A DNA stretch of 64,000 bases, taken from NCBI RefSeq assembly GCF_001689125.2, contig NZ_CP015405.2, positions 2,261,001-2,325,000 of the forward strand. The letters are read 5' to 3'. Source of the DNA: Blautia pseudococcoides (GTDB lineage Bacteria; Bacillota; Clostridia; Lachnospirales; Lachnospiraceae). The notes beneath the pieces are model-generated. The model had not been told where the DNA came from, did not search any database, and saw nothing but the letters and a program-made list of their open reading frames with translations. A program made the position numbers and the translations under genes. This document shows, piece after piece, positions 24,872 through 34,206 of the stretch; the first letter of the stretch is position 1, and each line of letters begins with the position of its first letter.

Positions 24872-24874
24872 TTT

Positions 24875-25414
24875 TTACCCTCTCCCAAATAATTTTCCGC
24901 GCCAGTTCCCCCACATGCGGATCAAAAAGTATTCATACGCCTTGTCAAACAGAAACAGGGCGATCTGACCGCCCAACAGGAAGAACAGCATCACTTTTCC
25001 TGATATCTCACCTGCAAAAAGCAGTTTGGGAAACAGAAAAAGTGCAGGCAGATACATCAGATTAAAAATCACAAATTTCCCTGCCCCAAAGACCAGCTTC
25101 GGATTTTTTATGTTCTGGTGTCTTCCGAGGAAACGATACAGGCCCTCCACAAAAAGCACATAAGCTCCCATCATGGCAAAAGTGATACAGTACAGCTTCT
25201 GAGGTGCCAGAAGAAAACCCAAAAGCAGAGTTCCTGCAAAAAAAACAATTCCAGTCTTAAGCTCATATTCCCGGACAATGATCCCTACACAGAAGGCTGC
25301 CGCTGCCAGAAAGAATAGAGTGTTAAAGTCCAGAACACCGCTGAGTATGATCATGACTACTGATAGTGCCATCAGAAGGCCGGACACGGCCATTTTCTTT
25401 CCATTTACAAGCAT
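24875..25414 (-). CDS. Integral membrane protein, unknown
   Basis: A 179-aa protein with five to six hydrophobic segments and a basic C-terminus ([13 protein letters not shown]). The start at 25414 is preceded by GGGAGGAG; it overlaps the stop region of the J-domain gene by ten bases. It ends four bases before the CyuA-like gene, so the two are coupled. The topology recalls small substrate-binding membrane subunits (ECF S-type), but no energising genes are nearby, so that is a guess. Confidence 0.7.
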   Translation of the reverse strand: MLVNGKKMAVSGLLMALSVVMIILSGVLDFNTLFFLAAAAFCVGIIVREYELKTGIVFFAGTLLLGFLLAPQKLYCITFAMMGAYVLFVEGLYRFLGRHQNIKNPKLVFGAGKFVIFNLMYLPALFLFPKLLFAGEISGKVMLFFLLGGQIALFLFDKAYEYFLIRMWGNWRGKLFGRG

Positions 25415-26058
25415 GGACAAAGATCTCCTCCCATACACTCACACAAACTGTCAGCACACCATAGATCGCAGCAGAAGTTACCTGTACCACAGGAGGAGCC
25501 GCCGTTGTTTGCGTAAGGGCTGCCGCCGCCCTGGTAGCGCTGGCTGTTCCACTGCAGGCGGTTCACCAGATTGGAATACTCCGGATTGCCCGGCTCCATA
25601 CTGGATGCCTGTCTTGCCATATTCAGGGCATTCACGTTATTCCCCATTCCCATGTTGGCTACTGCGCTCAAATAATACCACTGGGCACTTCTGTTCTGTA
25701 TGCGGGAAAGCACATTGAGGGCCTGCTGGTACTGGCGGGCATTCAGGTAGTTGGCTGCTGCCTGAAGCTGCACGCCGTCCTCCTGTGACGCATAGTTCTG
25801 CTGGCTGTATCCTCCGGAGCTGTAACTGCTTCCTGAACCGCTGCCGTAACCGCTCTGGTAGCCTCCGTCCCTCTCACGCATGATCTGGTCATACGCTTCC
25901 TGTACTTCCTTGAACTTCTCCTCTGCCAGCCCTGCCAGCGGATTGTCTACATAGGAATCGGGATGGTATTTTCTGCTCAAATCCCGGTATGCTCTCTTAA
26001 TTTCGTCATTGCTGGCATTTTGTGAAACGCCCAGCACTTCATAAGGATTGTTAATCAT
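25405..26058 (-). CDS. J-domain protein with TPR-like repeats and Cys-rich tail
   Basis: A 217-aa protein. Residues 1-65 form a J domain with the essential HPD in [11 protein letters not shown], so it can stimulate a DnaK-type chaperone. A Gly/Ser/Tyr linker (about 70-95) follows, then helical TPR-like repeats ([39 protein letters not shown]). The last 30 residues contain eight cysteines in CxxxxxCCxxxC-type spacing and end in CPCL, likely a metal-binding or lipid/oligomer-forming tail. It overlaps the upstream DUF5685 gene by eight bases and belongs to the same operon. Confidence 0.85.
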   Translation of the reverse strand: MINNPYEVLGVSQNASNDEIKRAYRDLSRKYHPDSYVDNPLAGLAEEKFKEVQEAYDQIMRERDGGYQSGYGSGSGSSYSSGGYSQQNYASQEDGVQLQAAANYLNARQYQQALNVLSRIQNRSAQWYYLSAVANMGMGNNVNALNMARQASSMEPGNPEYSNLVNRLQWNSQRYQGGGSPYANNGGSSCGTGNFCCDLWCADSLCECMGGDLCPCL

Positions 26059-26908
26059 GGTTCTCTTTTATCTCCTGTCTTTCTTTTTTTAATTTATTAT
26101 ATTTTGACCAGACACCGGAATAGATAATATTCCGAAGCAGCTCCGCCTCCTTAACACAGGGAAGCATCTCAAAGGCACCGCTGGCCTCAGCCATCATCAT
26201 GAGAAGGATATCATATACTTCTTTCTCATATCCTTCTTTATCCTCCTGATAGGATTCATGAAGGTATTTCAGAGGGTTATAACTGCCCTTCTCCATATCC
26301 TTTTCCAGGTCATCGTAGGCATCCATAATATAAATGAATTTTCCCAGATAAAAACCGAATTTCCTTAAATAGTCTTCCCAGACATCCTCCCGGATAACAA
26401 ATATTTCTGCCATCAGTTCCCCGAAACAGCCGGACACCAAGTCCAAATCCGTCTCCTGCCTCTTTTCGAGATTGGAAAGTTTTTTGAGCTGCACCCTGAT
26501 CGCCTTACTCTGCCTTGGGTATTCCTGACAGACTTTCCTGGCTTTTTTCTTAAACAGATGGATACCTGCCAGTCCCTTCATACTCTTTTCATCCTGCCAG
26601 TCATCGGCAAAATGGTAAAAGGAGAGCAGGATATTCATCCTGGCACCGTACTGCGTGATCTCATTTAGGAGCATGGGAATCTTCTTCACCGGATGCACCG
26701 GACACCGGGAACTGATCTCCCTGGTCTCGCTCTCATAAAGAGAAGTGAGAAGCACCACCAGAAATGTCATATCATAGGTAAGCGTCATTCTGCCCTGAAA
26801 TCCATATTCTTCTTTCAGGGTTTTGCAAAGTCCGCAGTAATATGCCTTATACTGATAAAATTCTTTGACTTTCAGCTCCGGTTTATCCACCGTCACATAT
26901 CCAAACAT
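26051..26908 (-). CDS. DUF5685 family protein
   Basis: A 285-aa helical protein starting at [17 protein letters not shown], the usual start of this family; longer in-frame starts are unlikely. It contains [10 protein letters not shown] (CxxC), [21 protein letters not shown] and [13 protein letters not shown], with aspartates placed as in isoprenoid synthase-like helical folds. The function is not established. It lies directly upstream of the J-domain protein in Lachnospiraceae-type context, suggesting a common pathway involving protein folding or a metal/isoprenoid ligand. Confidence 0.8.
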   Translation of the reverse strand: MFGYVTVDKPELKVKEFYQYKAYYCGLCKTLKEEYGFQGRMTLTYDMTFLVVLLTSLYESETREISSRCPVHPVKKIPMLLNEITQYGARMNILLSFYHFADDWQDEKSMKGLAGIHLFKKKARKVCQEYPRQSKAIRVQLKKLSNLEKRQETDLDLVSGCFGELMAEIFVIREDVWEDYLRKFGFYLGKFIYIMDAYDDLEKDMEKGSYNPLKYLHESYQEDKEGYEKEVYDILLMMMAEASGAFEMLPCVKEAELLRNIIYSGVWSKYNKLKKERQEIKENHD

Positions 26909-27009
26909 ATGATTTAGCTGCCTTTCTCCTGCCTGCTGCTGCAGGTTCTTACTTCTTGACATAGTCTATGTTATTATACTATAAGTTTCAGCAAAATACC
27001 ATCCCCACA

Positions 27010-27038
27010 TTGACGTAACCTTAATTTTCCGATATACT
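27010..27038 (+). promoter_or_regulatory. Sigma-A promoter for the (p)ppGpp synthetase
   Basis: TTGACG (27010-27015), 17-base spacer, TATACT (27033-27038), 28 bases ahead of the TTG start. Confidence 0.7.
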
Positions 27039-27066
27039 GGAAAAAAACACGAAAGAAGGCATTTTT

Positions 27067-27753
27067 TTGCAGAATACACAGGAAGATATAATCACTCCTC
27101 CCCAGGAATTTGATGTGCGCTTCCCGGAGCGCTTTATAAAGAACACGGATTATTACAATTCTCTTATGACGATGTACCGCTGTGCCATCCGGGAGATACA
27201 GACAAAACTGGAGGTGCTGGATGACGAATTCTCCGTAAAGTACAACCGTAATCCCATCTCCTCCATCAAGACGAGGATCAAAAAGCCCATGAGTATCTAC
27301 AGCAAACTCCAAAAACTGGGATACGAATTTACAGAGACTAATATCAGGGAACAATTAAACGATGTGGCCGGGATCCGCGTCATCTGTTCCTTCATAGATG
27401 ACATTTACACGGTTGCCAATCTTCTTGCAGAACAGGACGACATTAAAATCCTCCGCATCAAAGATTACATCCTGAATCCCAAATCCAACGGTTACAGAAG
27501 CTACCACATGATCGTGGAGATCCCCGTCTTCTTCGCAGAGGGGAAAACTCCCATGCGGGCTGAAGTACAGATACGGACCATAGGCATGGACTTCTGGGCC
27601 AGCCTGGAGCACCAGCTCAGGTATAAAAAGGAGCTGGGCAGCAACAAAGACCATGAACTTATCAGCATGGAACTTCTGGAATGTGCCCACACTATCACAG
27701 CTGTGGACAACCAAATGCAGAATATTAAAAAGATGATTGGGGAACTGAACTGA
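27067..27753 (+). CDS. Small alarmone synthetase (RelQ/YjbM-type GTP pyrophosphokinase)
   Basis: A 228-aa single-domain RelA/SpoT synthetase that transfers pyrophosphate from ATP to GTP or GDP, making (p)ppGpp. Visible motifs: RIKKPMSIYSKLQK (ATP-binding basic loop), DVAGIRVICSF (with the catalytic Asp), GYRSYHMIVEIP (G-loop, Tyr stacking on the guanine), and AEVQIRTIGMDFWASLEH (catalytic Glu). There is no hydrolase, TGS or ACT domain, so it is likely controlled by expression or allostery. Starts at a TTG behind AAGAAGG. Its last codons form the 5' stem of its own terminator. Confidence 0.93.
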   Translation: MQNTQEDIITPPQEFDVRFPERFIKNTDYYNSLMTMYRCAIREIQTKLEVLDDEFSVKYNRNPISSIKTRIKKPMSIYSKLQKLGYEFTETNIREQLNDVAGIRVICSFIDDIYTVANLLAEQDDIKILRIKDYILNPKSNGYRSYHMIVEIPVFFAEGKTPMRAEVQIRTIGMDFWASLEHQLRYKKELGSNKDHELISMELLECAHTITAVDNQMQNIKKMIGELN

Positions 27754-27775
27754 CAAGTTCCCCAATCATCTTTTT
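27732..27775 (+). terminator. Terminator overlapping the end of the alarmone synthetase gene
   Basis: 15-bp perfect stem GATGATTGGGGAACT / AGTTCCCCAATCATC followed by TTTTTATT. The left arm codes for the protein's last residues. Confidence 0.9.
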
Positions 27776-27813
27776 ATTCATGACAATAGGAAGCCCGCAG
27801 CGCGTGCTTTCTG

Positions 27814-28449
27814 TCACTTTCCACCGGAAACAAATTTGTTCAGAAGTGTTTCACAGGCGTCATAATAAGATAGCATCTCTTCCTCCTTCTCCATCTTGGT
27901 TCCTTCCAGGCTGCGCATGGCAACATACAAGTCTTTGACAGACGCAGGGCTCCCCATCTCACCATAGGCAGCACAATCTTCCACTTTTGAAAAGTCCTCC
28001 AGTTTTTCCGGAAAAACACCGGTGTCCTGGAACTTTTCATAATTCTTTTCGCTGATAAAGAAAATCATACTGGTTCCTTCCTGCAAGTCTACTGTCATCT
28101 TCGTCTGTCCTGCTGCCAGCATCTGTGGATCATATCCCTGGGCATCATCCGGAGGCAGCACATAGTTCTGTATCTGCACATGAACTTCCCCGTCCCCGTT
28201 CAAGTCCTCTGCATTGGCCTCAAAATAACTCTGCAGAGCCTGGCTGTCCTCATCCGCGATCATGTAATCTGTGACAAAGGCAATGTTATAATCATAATCC
28301 ACTTTGCCCAGCATGTCTTTCATAAACACGATTGCCATAAAAAGCAGAAACGCTCCGATCAGCACATGAAACTTATAATAGTACCAGAAGTTATCAACTT
28401 TTTTTCTTGTCTCATCTTTCATCTGTGGTTTCTTCATTTGTTCATTCAT
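27814..28449 (-). CDS. Membrane-anchored protein, unknown
   Basis: A 211-aa protein with a charged 22-residue N-terminus, one membrane segment (about residues 27-48) and a 160-residue extracytoplasmic domain that contains LNGDGEVHVQIQNY, a segment resembling a calcium-loop, and a long acidic end. No lipobox and no known catalytic motif. It stands alone and convergent with the alarmone synthetase gene. Family not recognised. Confidence 0.75.
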   Translation of the reverse strand: MNEQMKKPQMKDETRKKVDNFWYYYKFHVLIGAFLLFMAIVFMKDMLGKVDYDYNIAFVTDYMIADEDSQALQSYFEANAEDLNGDGEVHVQIQNYVLPPDDAQGYDPQMLAAGQTKMTVDLQEGTSMIFFISEKNYEKFQDTGVFPEKLEDFSKVEDCAAYGEMGSPASVKDLYVAMRSLEGTKMEKEEEMLSYYDACETLLNKFVSGGK

Positions 28450-28677
28450 CCGTCCTTTTTTTGTGTTGATTTAGATTTTATCACTTCTGAATTAAGAAAG
28501 GAAGAGATTTTAAAAGACTTTATGGAGATTTTAGAATTACCGTGTATCAGTTCAGACAGCCAGACCGTTACATTACCGTTTCTCCCTGTGGACAGCAACT
28601 TAGAACTTGCTATTTTCCGGTCTTGTGATATTATGGTAAAGGATTTTGAGAAAAATGATCATTGGAGAATAAAAATT

Positions 28678-30015
28678 ATGAAGAATCTGACGCAGGGAAA
28701 CCCTGCCAAACTCATGCTTTCCTTTGCGCTTCCCGTATGTCTGGGCAATCTGTTCCAGCTTTTTTACAGTCTGGCTGACACAAGGATCGTGGGAAGCACA
28801 CTTGGAGAATCCTCTCTGGCCGCTGTGGGTGCAACGACTGCCATCAGTACACTGTTCATCGGCTTTCTGCAGGGTCTTACCAACGGCTTTTCCATCATTG
28901 TCTCCCAGAGCTTCGGCGCTGATAAAAAGGAACGGCTTAAAAAAGCGGCTGCCGGAACGTTTCTGCTGGGATTTCTGACCACAGTGGTCCTGACTGCGAT
29001 GGCTCTTTTGGGACTGAACGGATTTTTGTCCCTGCTGCAGGTTCCAAAACAGCTCCTGTCCGAAGCGTCCGGATACATAAGAATCATTCTTATGGGTATG
29101 CTCATCACCATGCTCTACAACGCGCTGGCCGGTATCATGCGGGCTGTGGGGGACACGGTGGCCCCGCTTTTATTTCTGGTCTGCGCTGCCCTTCTGAATG
29201 TGGGGCTTGACCTGCTGTTCATCCTGGAGTTCCATATGGGTGTCCGCGGCGCTGCCCTGGCCACTGTTCTGGCCCAGAGTGTGTCCGTGGTGCTGAGTTT
29301 TATATACATGTGGAAACGCTATCCCATTTTCCGCTTAAAGCCTGAAGATTTTAAATTGAGCCGGACCATGGTGAAAGTGCTCTTCTCCTCCGGCCTGTCC
29401 ATGGCACTTATGATGTCCCTGGTATTTTTCGGCACCCTTGCCCTCCAGTGCGCCATCAATACCTTTGGCACAGAAATCATTGTGGCGCACACAGCCGCCA
29501 GGAAAATCTGCGAATTTTATTTTCTGCCAATCTCCGTCATGGGCGTGACCATGGCCACCTTCTGCGGGCAGAACTTCGGCGCCGGTGAGTTCGGACGGGT
29601 AAAAACCGGGATCCGGCAGGCACTGTTCATCACATGGGGGTGGACTTTCATCATTATCTTATTAAGCTACACTGCTGCTCCCTTCCTAGTCCATCTGGTC
29701 ACGGGCAGCAACAGCCCTGTGGTTGTGGAAAACGCCTCCAGATACCTGCGCATCAACTCTCTGCTGTATTTTGTAGCCTGCGGGATCAACATCTTAAGAA
29801 ATGCCCTGCAGGCTATCGGTGACCATATCACCCCTGTCATATCCAGCTTCATTGAGCTGATAGGCAAAGTATTGATCGCACTGTTTCTGACCCCTGTGCT
29901 TCAGTATATGGGAATCATTATTGCAGAGCCTGTGATCTGGTGTCTCATGATCCTGCCCCTGATTTTCAAATTCCGCCGTCTGTGCAGGGCACAAAACGAA
30001 AACCAGCGCATATAA
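28678..30015 (+). CDS. MATE family efflux transporter
   Basis: A 445-aa multidrug/toxic-compound exporter with twelve hydrophobic segments. The N-terminal region LMLSFALPVCLGNLFQLFY and VGSTLGESSLAAVGATTAIS are typical of MATE proteins of Clostridia. The start at 28678 follows GGAG; a very long in-frame extension upstream has no ribosome site and lacks coding character. It uses Na+ or H+ gradients; the substrate is unknown. It is followed after 30 bases by the amidase gene. Confidence 0.9.
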   Translation: MKNLTQGNPAKLMLSFALPVCLGNLFQLFYSLADTRIVGSTLGESSLAAVGATTAISTLFIGFLQGLTNGFSIIVSQSFGADKKERLKKAAAGTFLLGFLTTVVLTAMALLGLNGFLSLLQVPKQLLSEASGYIRIILMGMLITMLYNALAGIMRAVGDTVAPLLFLVCAALLNVGLDLLFILEFHMGVRGAALATVLAQSVSVVLSFIYMWKRYPIFRLKPEDFKLSRTMVKVLFSSGLSMALMMSLVFFGTLALQCAINTFGTEIIVAHTAARKICEFYFLPISVMGVTMATFCGQNFGAGEFGRVKTGIRQALFITWGWTFIIILLSYTAAPFLVHLVTGSNSPVVVENASRYLRINSLLYFVACGINILRNALQAIGDHITPVISSFIELIGKVLIALFLTPVLQYMGIIIAEPVIWCLMILPLIFKFRRLCRAQNENQRI

Positions 30016-30045
30016 TAGTCATAAAGCGATTTAAGGAGTCACCAT

Positions 30046-30822
30046 TTGGCATATAAAATTGTAATAGACGCCGGGCACGGCGGTTCAGATCCCGGTGCTG
30101 TCTATAAGGGCCGTCAGGAAAAAGATGACAACCTCCGCCTGGCTCTGGCCGTGGGACGGATTCTCTCCCAGAACGGGGTGGATGTGGTGTACACCCGCAC
30201 CACTGATGTATATCAGACACCATTTGAGAAAGCCCGCATCGCCAACGATGCCGGTGCAGACTGGTTTTTCTCCTTCCACCGCAACTCAAGCCCCCAGGCA
30301 AACCAGTATTCCGGTGTGGAAACCCTGGTCTATGACCTGTCAGGTCCCAAGGTTGAGATGGCAGAAAATATCAACGGGGCATTAGGGGAACTGGGCTTTA
30401 ATAATCTTGGTGTGAAGGCAAGACCCGGACTGGTGGTCCTTCGCCGCACAAAGATGCCAGCCGTCCTGATTGAGACGGGTTTTATCAACAACGACGCAGA
30501 CAACGCCTTGTTCGATGAGAAATTCAGCGAGATTGCACAGAGTATTGCCTATGCGATCCTTGGAACTCTGGAAGAGGAAGAAGTGGAACGTCCCCCTGCC
30601 GGTGAACCTGTCCTCTACCGGGTGCAGGTAGGCATGTTCAGGGAAAAACAATATGCTGATAATCTGCTCTATGAACTGCAGGACAAAGGATTTCCTGCCT
30701 TTATCCTGAATGAGGACGGCTTTTACAAAGTACAGGTAGGCGCCTACCAATACCTGGCAAATGCCGTGAGAATGGAACAGACACTGCGCCGGGAAGGCTA
30801 TAGTACCTGGATCACAACCTGA
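30046..30822 (+). CDS. N-acetylmuramoyl-L-alanine amidase (Amidase_3) with SPOR domain
   Basis: A 258-aa peptidoglycan amidase that cleaves the bond between N-acetylmuramic acid and L-alanine. Zinc ligands and catalytic Glu are visible as IDAGHGGSDPGA (His), KGRQEKDDN (Glu), FSFHRNSS (His) and VLIETGFINND (Glu). A short linker leads to a SPOR domain (about 185-258; LYRVQVGMFREKQYADNL, FYKVQVGAYQY) that binds denuded glycan. There is no signal peptide, as in some sporulation or prophage amidases, so the route of export is unclear. The start is a TTG after AAGGAG. Confidence 0.92.
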   Translation: MAYKIVIDAGHGGSDPGAVYKGRQEKDDNLRLALAVGRILSQNGVDVVYTRTTDVYQTPFEKARIANDAGADWFFSFHRNSSPQANQYSGVETLVYDLSGPKVEMAENINGALGELGFNNLGVKARPGLVVLRRTKMPAVLIETGFINNDADNALFDEKFSEIAQSIAYAILGTLEEEEVERPPAGEPVLYRVQVGMFREKQYADNLLYELQDKGFPAFILNEDGFYKVQVGAYQYLANAVRMEQTLRREGYSTWITT

Positions 30823-30870
30823 TACTTTAAAGCAACCCGCTGCGGAGCGGTATGAAAAATACCGAATATA

Positions 30871-30908
30871 AAAAGATGTCTTCTGCGCAAAGCAGGAAGA
30901 CATCTTTT
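30871..30908. terminator. Bidirectional terminator
   Basis: AAAAGATGTCTTCTGC pairs with GCAGGAAGACATCTTTT with one bulge. It lies between the convergent amidase and methylglyoxal synthase genes and has T runs on both strands. Confidence 0.85.
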
Positions 30909-30936
30909 CCTATCTTATAATAAAAATCATATCACC

Positions 30937-31407
30937 TCACATGGAGTCTGCACGTTTTTCCACATTCTTTTTAAAGTTGATCACTTCATGGTCATATTCC
31001 CCGTCCATAAACTGGGAATGGATCATAAAATCTGCTGTAGCCTTGTTGATCGCCATGGGAATATCGTATACCTGCGCGATACGCATAAGGGCCTTCACAT
31101 CAGGGTCATGAGGCTGCGCTGTCAGAGGGTCTGAGAAGAACACTACAAAATCAATAACGCCCTCCACGATCTTGGCGCCAATCTGCTGGTCACCGCCCAG
31201 AGGGCCGCTGTTGTATCCCTTTACGCGCAGGCCGGCCTTGTCTGCGATCAGCCTTGCGGTAGTGCCTGTCCCGTAAAGGCTGTGGTTCTTCAGTATATCA
31301 TAATTCTCTCTGCACCATTCTATCAGCTTCGGCTTTTCATTGTCATGCGCGATCAATGCAATATGTTTCTTCTTTCCTATAGTAAATGTTACAAATTCGT
31401 TGTCCAT
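30937..31407 (-). CDS. mgsA: Methylglyoxal synthase
   Basis: A 156-aa enzyme that turns dihydroxyacetone phosphate into methylglyoxal and phosphate, an overflow branch of glycolysis when phosphate is short. Motifs: LIAHDNEKPKLIEW (phosphate loop), YGTGTTARLI, SGPLGGDQQIGA (catalytic Asp) and FFSDPLTAQPHDPDV (catalytic His). Length and spacing match the family. The start is preceded by AAAGGAG. It is divergent from the lipid kinase. The methylglyoxal made could be a substrate for aldehyde reductases such as those in the island at 37.7 kb. Confidence 0.96.
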   Translation of the reverse strand: MDNEFVTFTIGKKKHIALIAHDNEKPKLIEWCRENYDILKNHSLYGTGTTARLIADKAGLRVKGYNSGPLGGDQQIGAKIVEGVIDFVVFFSDPLTAQPHDPDVKALMRIAQVYDIPMAINKATADFMIHSQFMDGEYDHEVINFKKNVEKRADSM

Positions 31408-31515
31408 GTATCTTAACTCCTTTCAGCTGTCTGTATGATCACAGTATTTGCTGCTGCCCACTCTGTGACCGGCAGCACCATGTATCTGCTGTTTTTTTAT
31501 CATATCATATTTTAC

Positions 31516-31544
31516 TTGTCCTCACAACGGGAAACTGCTACAAT
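31516..31544 (+). promoter_or_regulatory. Sigma-A promoter for the lipid kinase
   Basis: TTGTCC (31516-31521), 17-base spacer, TACAAT (31539-31544), 22 bases before the chosen start. Confidence 0.6.
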
Positions 31545-31566
31545 AATGGCAAAGAAGGAGAAGCGT

Positions 31567-32490
31567 ATGTACTATTTTATCATCAATCCCCGCTCCCGTT
31601 CCGGCAAGGGGCAGGAAATCTGGGACAACGTAAAAAAGCGTCTGGATGAGGAAAACCTGGAATACGAGGCCTATTTTACCCAGCGGCAGGGACACGCCGC
31701 CGAGCTGGCACATCAGATAGCAGCCCTCTCTATCCCCTGTACATTGGTTGTTGTAGGCGGAGACGGCACAGCGAATGAAGTGGTAAACGGTCTTGTAAAA
31801 ACAGTGTACACCCATATCACCCTGGGCTATATTCCCACAGGCTCCGGCAATGATTTTGCCAGAGGCCTTGGGCTTACGAAAGATACTAAAAAAGCTGTGG
31901 AGCAGATCCTGGCTCCCGCATGTATTGAAAAGATGGATATTGGCATCGCACAGTCGGACAAAGAAAAGCGTTATTTTCTCATCAGTGCCGGCATTGGATT
32001 TGACGCCTCCATCTGTCATGAAGCTCTGCATTCCGGCCTCAAGGATCTTCTGAACAGATATGGCCTGGGCAAGCTTACATATGCGGCCATTGCCCTGAAA
32101 CAATTGTTTCTGTACCGCCCCTGCCCTGTGGATATCAGGCTGGACAAAAAAAGGATTTCCCGTTTTCCCCGCTGCTTTTTTGTTGCGGGCATGAATCTGA
32201 AATATGAGGGGGGAGGCTGTAAATTTTGTCCGGATGCAGATCACTCTGACGGCAAAATCCACATTTGTGTAGCCGGAAAACTCTCCAAACTGAAAATCCT
32301 CACCATGCTGCCCACAGCATTTATTGGGAAACACATATGGTTTAAAGGCATACAGATAGAACAGGGGCATGTGGTGGAAATCATCAGCCGGCGTCCTCTT
32401 CCTGTACACTGTGACGGGGAATCTTTTGGATTCAGGAGTTCCCTCTCCCTGAGAACAGCGCCGGAACAGATTTCTGTCATCACCGGATAG
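31567..32490 (+). CDS. Diacylglycerol kinase-family lipid kinase (YegS/DgkB-like)
   Basis: A 307-aa soluble kinase. Signatures: FIINPRSRSGKG at the start, VVVGGDGTANEVVNGL (GGDGT nucleotide loop) and YIPTGSGNDFARGL. The C-terminal beta-sandwich follows, with CPDADHSDGKIHICV and VHCDGESFG. It phosphorylates diacylglycerol or a related lipid, recycling lipid left from lipoteichoic-acid synthesis. The ATG at 31567 lies six bases after AAGGAG. It is followed by the glycerophosphodiesterase after 18 bases, so both probably serve lipid turnover. Confidence 0.92.
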   Translation: MYYFIINPRSRSGKGQEIWDNVKKRLDEENLEYEAYFTQRQGHAAELAHQIAALSIPCTLVVVGGDGTANEVVNGLVKTVYTHITLGYIPTGSGNDFARGLGLTKDTKKAVEQILAPACIEKMDIGIAQSDKEKRYFLISAGIGFDASICHEALHSGLKDLLNRYGLGKLTYAAIALKQLFLYRPCPVDIRLDKKRISRFPRCFFVAGMNLKYEGGGCKFCPDADHSDGKIHICVAGKLSKLKILTMLPTAFIGKHIWFKGIQIEQGHVVEIISRRPLPVHCDGESFGFRSSLSLRTAPEQISVITG

Positions 32491-32508
32491 TTGAAAGAAG
32501 GTTAACTT

Positions 32509-33342
32509 ATGAAATCACTGCTGATAATGGCTGCCATTGTACTTCTCGGTTTTTTACTTTATTTTTACTGTATTATGCCGCGTTTTACAAGAAAATCCCA
32601 AACTCGGGCCTTTATGCACAGACTCTTTGCACATAGAGGATTATTTGATCCCAAAGAAGGCATTCCAGAGAACTCCATGCCCGCCTTTGAACGGGCAGTC
32701 CTGTGCGGATATCCCATTGAACTGGATGTTCAGGTTACAAAAGACAACAAGATCGTGGTTTTCCACGATTATACATTGGGCCGCATGTGCGGCATCGACC
32801 TGCCTCTGGAGACAAAGACTTATGAGGAACTGCAAAAGCTCTCTCTGCAGAACACCGGAGAAAAAATCCCTCTGTTTTCAGATGTACTGAAATTGGTGGA
32901 TGGCCGGGTTCCTTTACTGATCGAGATAAAACTTCACTCCCGCCACACATATCCCTGTGCTCTTGTGGATAAACTATTAGAGGGGTATAAAGGCAGTTAC
33001 TGTATTGAATCTTTTAATTCCCTGGCGCTTTTCTGGTACCGGCGCAACCGGCCCGGAGTGGTAAGAGGGCAGCTCTCCTCCAACCTGACAAGCCCGGTGG
33101 CTGAGGGCGGATATGTGCTGAGTTTTTTGGTAAAACACCTGCTCACCAACTGCATCGGACGACCCGACTTTATTGCCTACTGCTATAAGGACAGCCGCAA
33201 CCTGAGCTTCTGCCTGGTCCGCCATCTCTACAAAACCCCTGTTTTTGCCTGGACGCTGCGCACACCGGAGGCCTATGAAAAGTGTAAAAAGCGTTTTGAT
33301 TCCGTCATTTTTGACAGTTTTCTCCCACGTAAACAGGCATAA
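32509..33342 (+). CDS. Membrane-anchored glycerophosphodiester phosphodiesterase
   Basis: A 277-aa enzyme with an N-terminal membrane segment (about 3-23) and a GDPD domain. Catalytic parts are FAHRGLFDP with the conserved His-Arg, GIPENSMPAF with Glu, ELDVQVTKDNKIVVFHD with the metal-binding Asp and second His, and LIEIKLH. It hydrolyses glycerophosphodiesters to glycerol-3-phosphate and an alcohol. That fits with the neighbouring lipid kinase and, more loosely, with the glycerol-3-phosphate locus at 48.7-52.5 kb. Its start follows AGAAGG. Confidence 0.92.
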   Translation: MKSLLIMAAIVLLGFLLYFYCIMPRFTRKSQTRAFMHRLFAHRGLFDPKEGIPENSMPAFERAVLCGYPIELDVQVTKDNKIVVFHDYTLGRMCGIDLPLETKTYEELQKLSLQNTGEKIPLFSDVLKLVDGRVPLLIEIKLHSRHTYPCALVDKLLEGYKGSYCIESFNSLALFWYRRNRPGVVRGQLSSNLTSPVAEGGYVLSFLVKHLLTNCIGRPDFIAYCYKDSRNLSFCLVRHLYKTPVFAWTLRTPEAYEKCKKRFDSVIFDSFLPRKQA

Positions 33343-33405
33343 CCGGACAGTTTTTTCAGAGTGTGAATTGGATGTGAAGCTTTTCTGAATTTACTGTAAA
33401 TCCCA

Positions 33406-33434
33406 TTGTTATCTTGATTTTCCTGTGCTATAAT
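33406..33434 (+). promoter_or_regulatory. Sigma-A promoter for the PAP2 gene
   Basis: TTGTTA (33406-33411), 17-base spacer, perfect TATAAT (33429-33434). Confidence 0.65.
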
Positions 33435-33479
33435 GGGCAGGATAAAGAAAGGCTTTGGCATCGAAAAGAAGGTGATTTT

Positions 33480-34127
33480 ATGAATCTGCTGAAAAAATAT
33501 AAACACACCTGGATCATCCCGGTATATGGTATTTTTTACCTTACAGCTTTCCGGTATCTGGAACAGCGCGATGTCCGGCCCCATATCATCCATATGAAGA
33601 TTGATGATTATATCCCGTTCTGTGAATATTTTATCGTCCCGTATCTGCTGTGGTTCGCCTACATCGCAGTCACTGTTTTGTACTTTTCTTTTTTTAATGA
33701 CAGTAAACGGGAATTTTACCAACTGATCTTTACCCTTGGAGTGGGTATGACACTGTTTCTCGTCATCTCCTACATTTACCCCAACGGGCAGGACCTGCGG
33801 CCCAAGCTTACCGGTGACAGCATCTTTATTGAACTGGTGAGACATTTATACCGGATCGACACTCCTACTAATATACTGCCCAGCATTCATGTATTCAATT
33901 CCGTGGCCTGCTGCACAGCAGTTTTCAAAAACGCAAAAGCAAGAAAGCATCCCGTACTGCTTGGCAGTACCCTGCTTCTGACCATACTTATCGTCATGGC
34001 TACTGTATTCTTAAAGCAGCATACACTCGTGGATGTGGTAGCAGCGTTTGCGCTGAATGTGTTCTGCTGCCAGATGTTCTACAAAGCACATCCGGCCCGG
34101 CAGAAACAACCCGCATTTGTAAAATGA
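33480..34127 (+). CDS. PAP2-family membrane phosphatase
   Basis: A 215-aa protein with six hydrophobic segments. The C-terminal half carries the PAP2 phosphatase signatures: TNILPSIHVFNS (PSxH) and VFLKQHTLVDVV (second catalytic His and Asp). It may dephosphorylate undecaprenyl diphosphate, phosphatidate or inositol lipids. The first domain motif (KxxxxxxRP) appears only weakly as KLTGDS, as in the inositolphosphotransferase-like branch. The ATG follows AAGAAGGTG. It is the last backbone gene before the inverted-repeat-bounded island. Confidence 0.85.
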   Translation: MNLLKKYKHTWIIPVYGIFYLTAFRYLEQRDVRPHIIHMKIDDYIPFCEYFIVPYLLWFAYIAVTVLYFSFFNDSKREFYQLIFTLGVGMTLFLVISYIYPNGQDLRPKLTGDSIFIELVRHLYRIDTPTNILPSIHVFNSVACCTAVFKNAKARKHPVLLGSTLLLTILIVMATVFLKQHTLVDVVAAFALNVFCCQMFYKAHPARQKQPAFVK

Positions 34128-34138
34128 GGCCTTATGGC

Positions 34139-34185
34139 CCGGCATATAAAAAGGACGTTCCGCTTAGGCGGAAGCTCATAAGGAA
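34139..34185. repeat. Left 47-bp inverted repeat of the 10.9-kb island
   Basis: Begins CCGGCATATAAAAAGGACGT and ends AGCTCATAAGGAA. It matches the reverse complement of 44980-45026 except for a five-base patch (GCTTA against CAAAA) and one further base. This copy contains the small hairpin TTCCGC-TTAG-GCGGAA. Confidence 0.85.
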
Positions 34186-34206
34186 GTAAATGAAATTTCT
34201 GGTAGA

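Noticed and set aside
28180..28677. Long N-terminal extension of the MATE transporter
   Set aside because: The open frame runs upstream over the neighbouring minus-strand gene; the MATE family start and GGAG ribosome site are at 28678.
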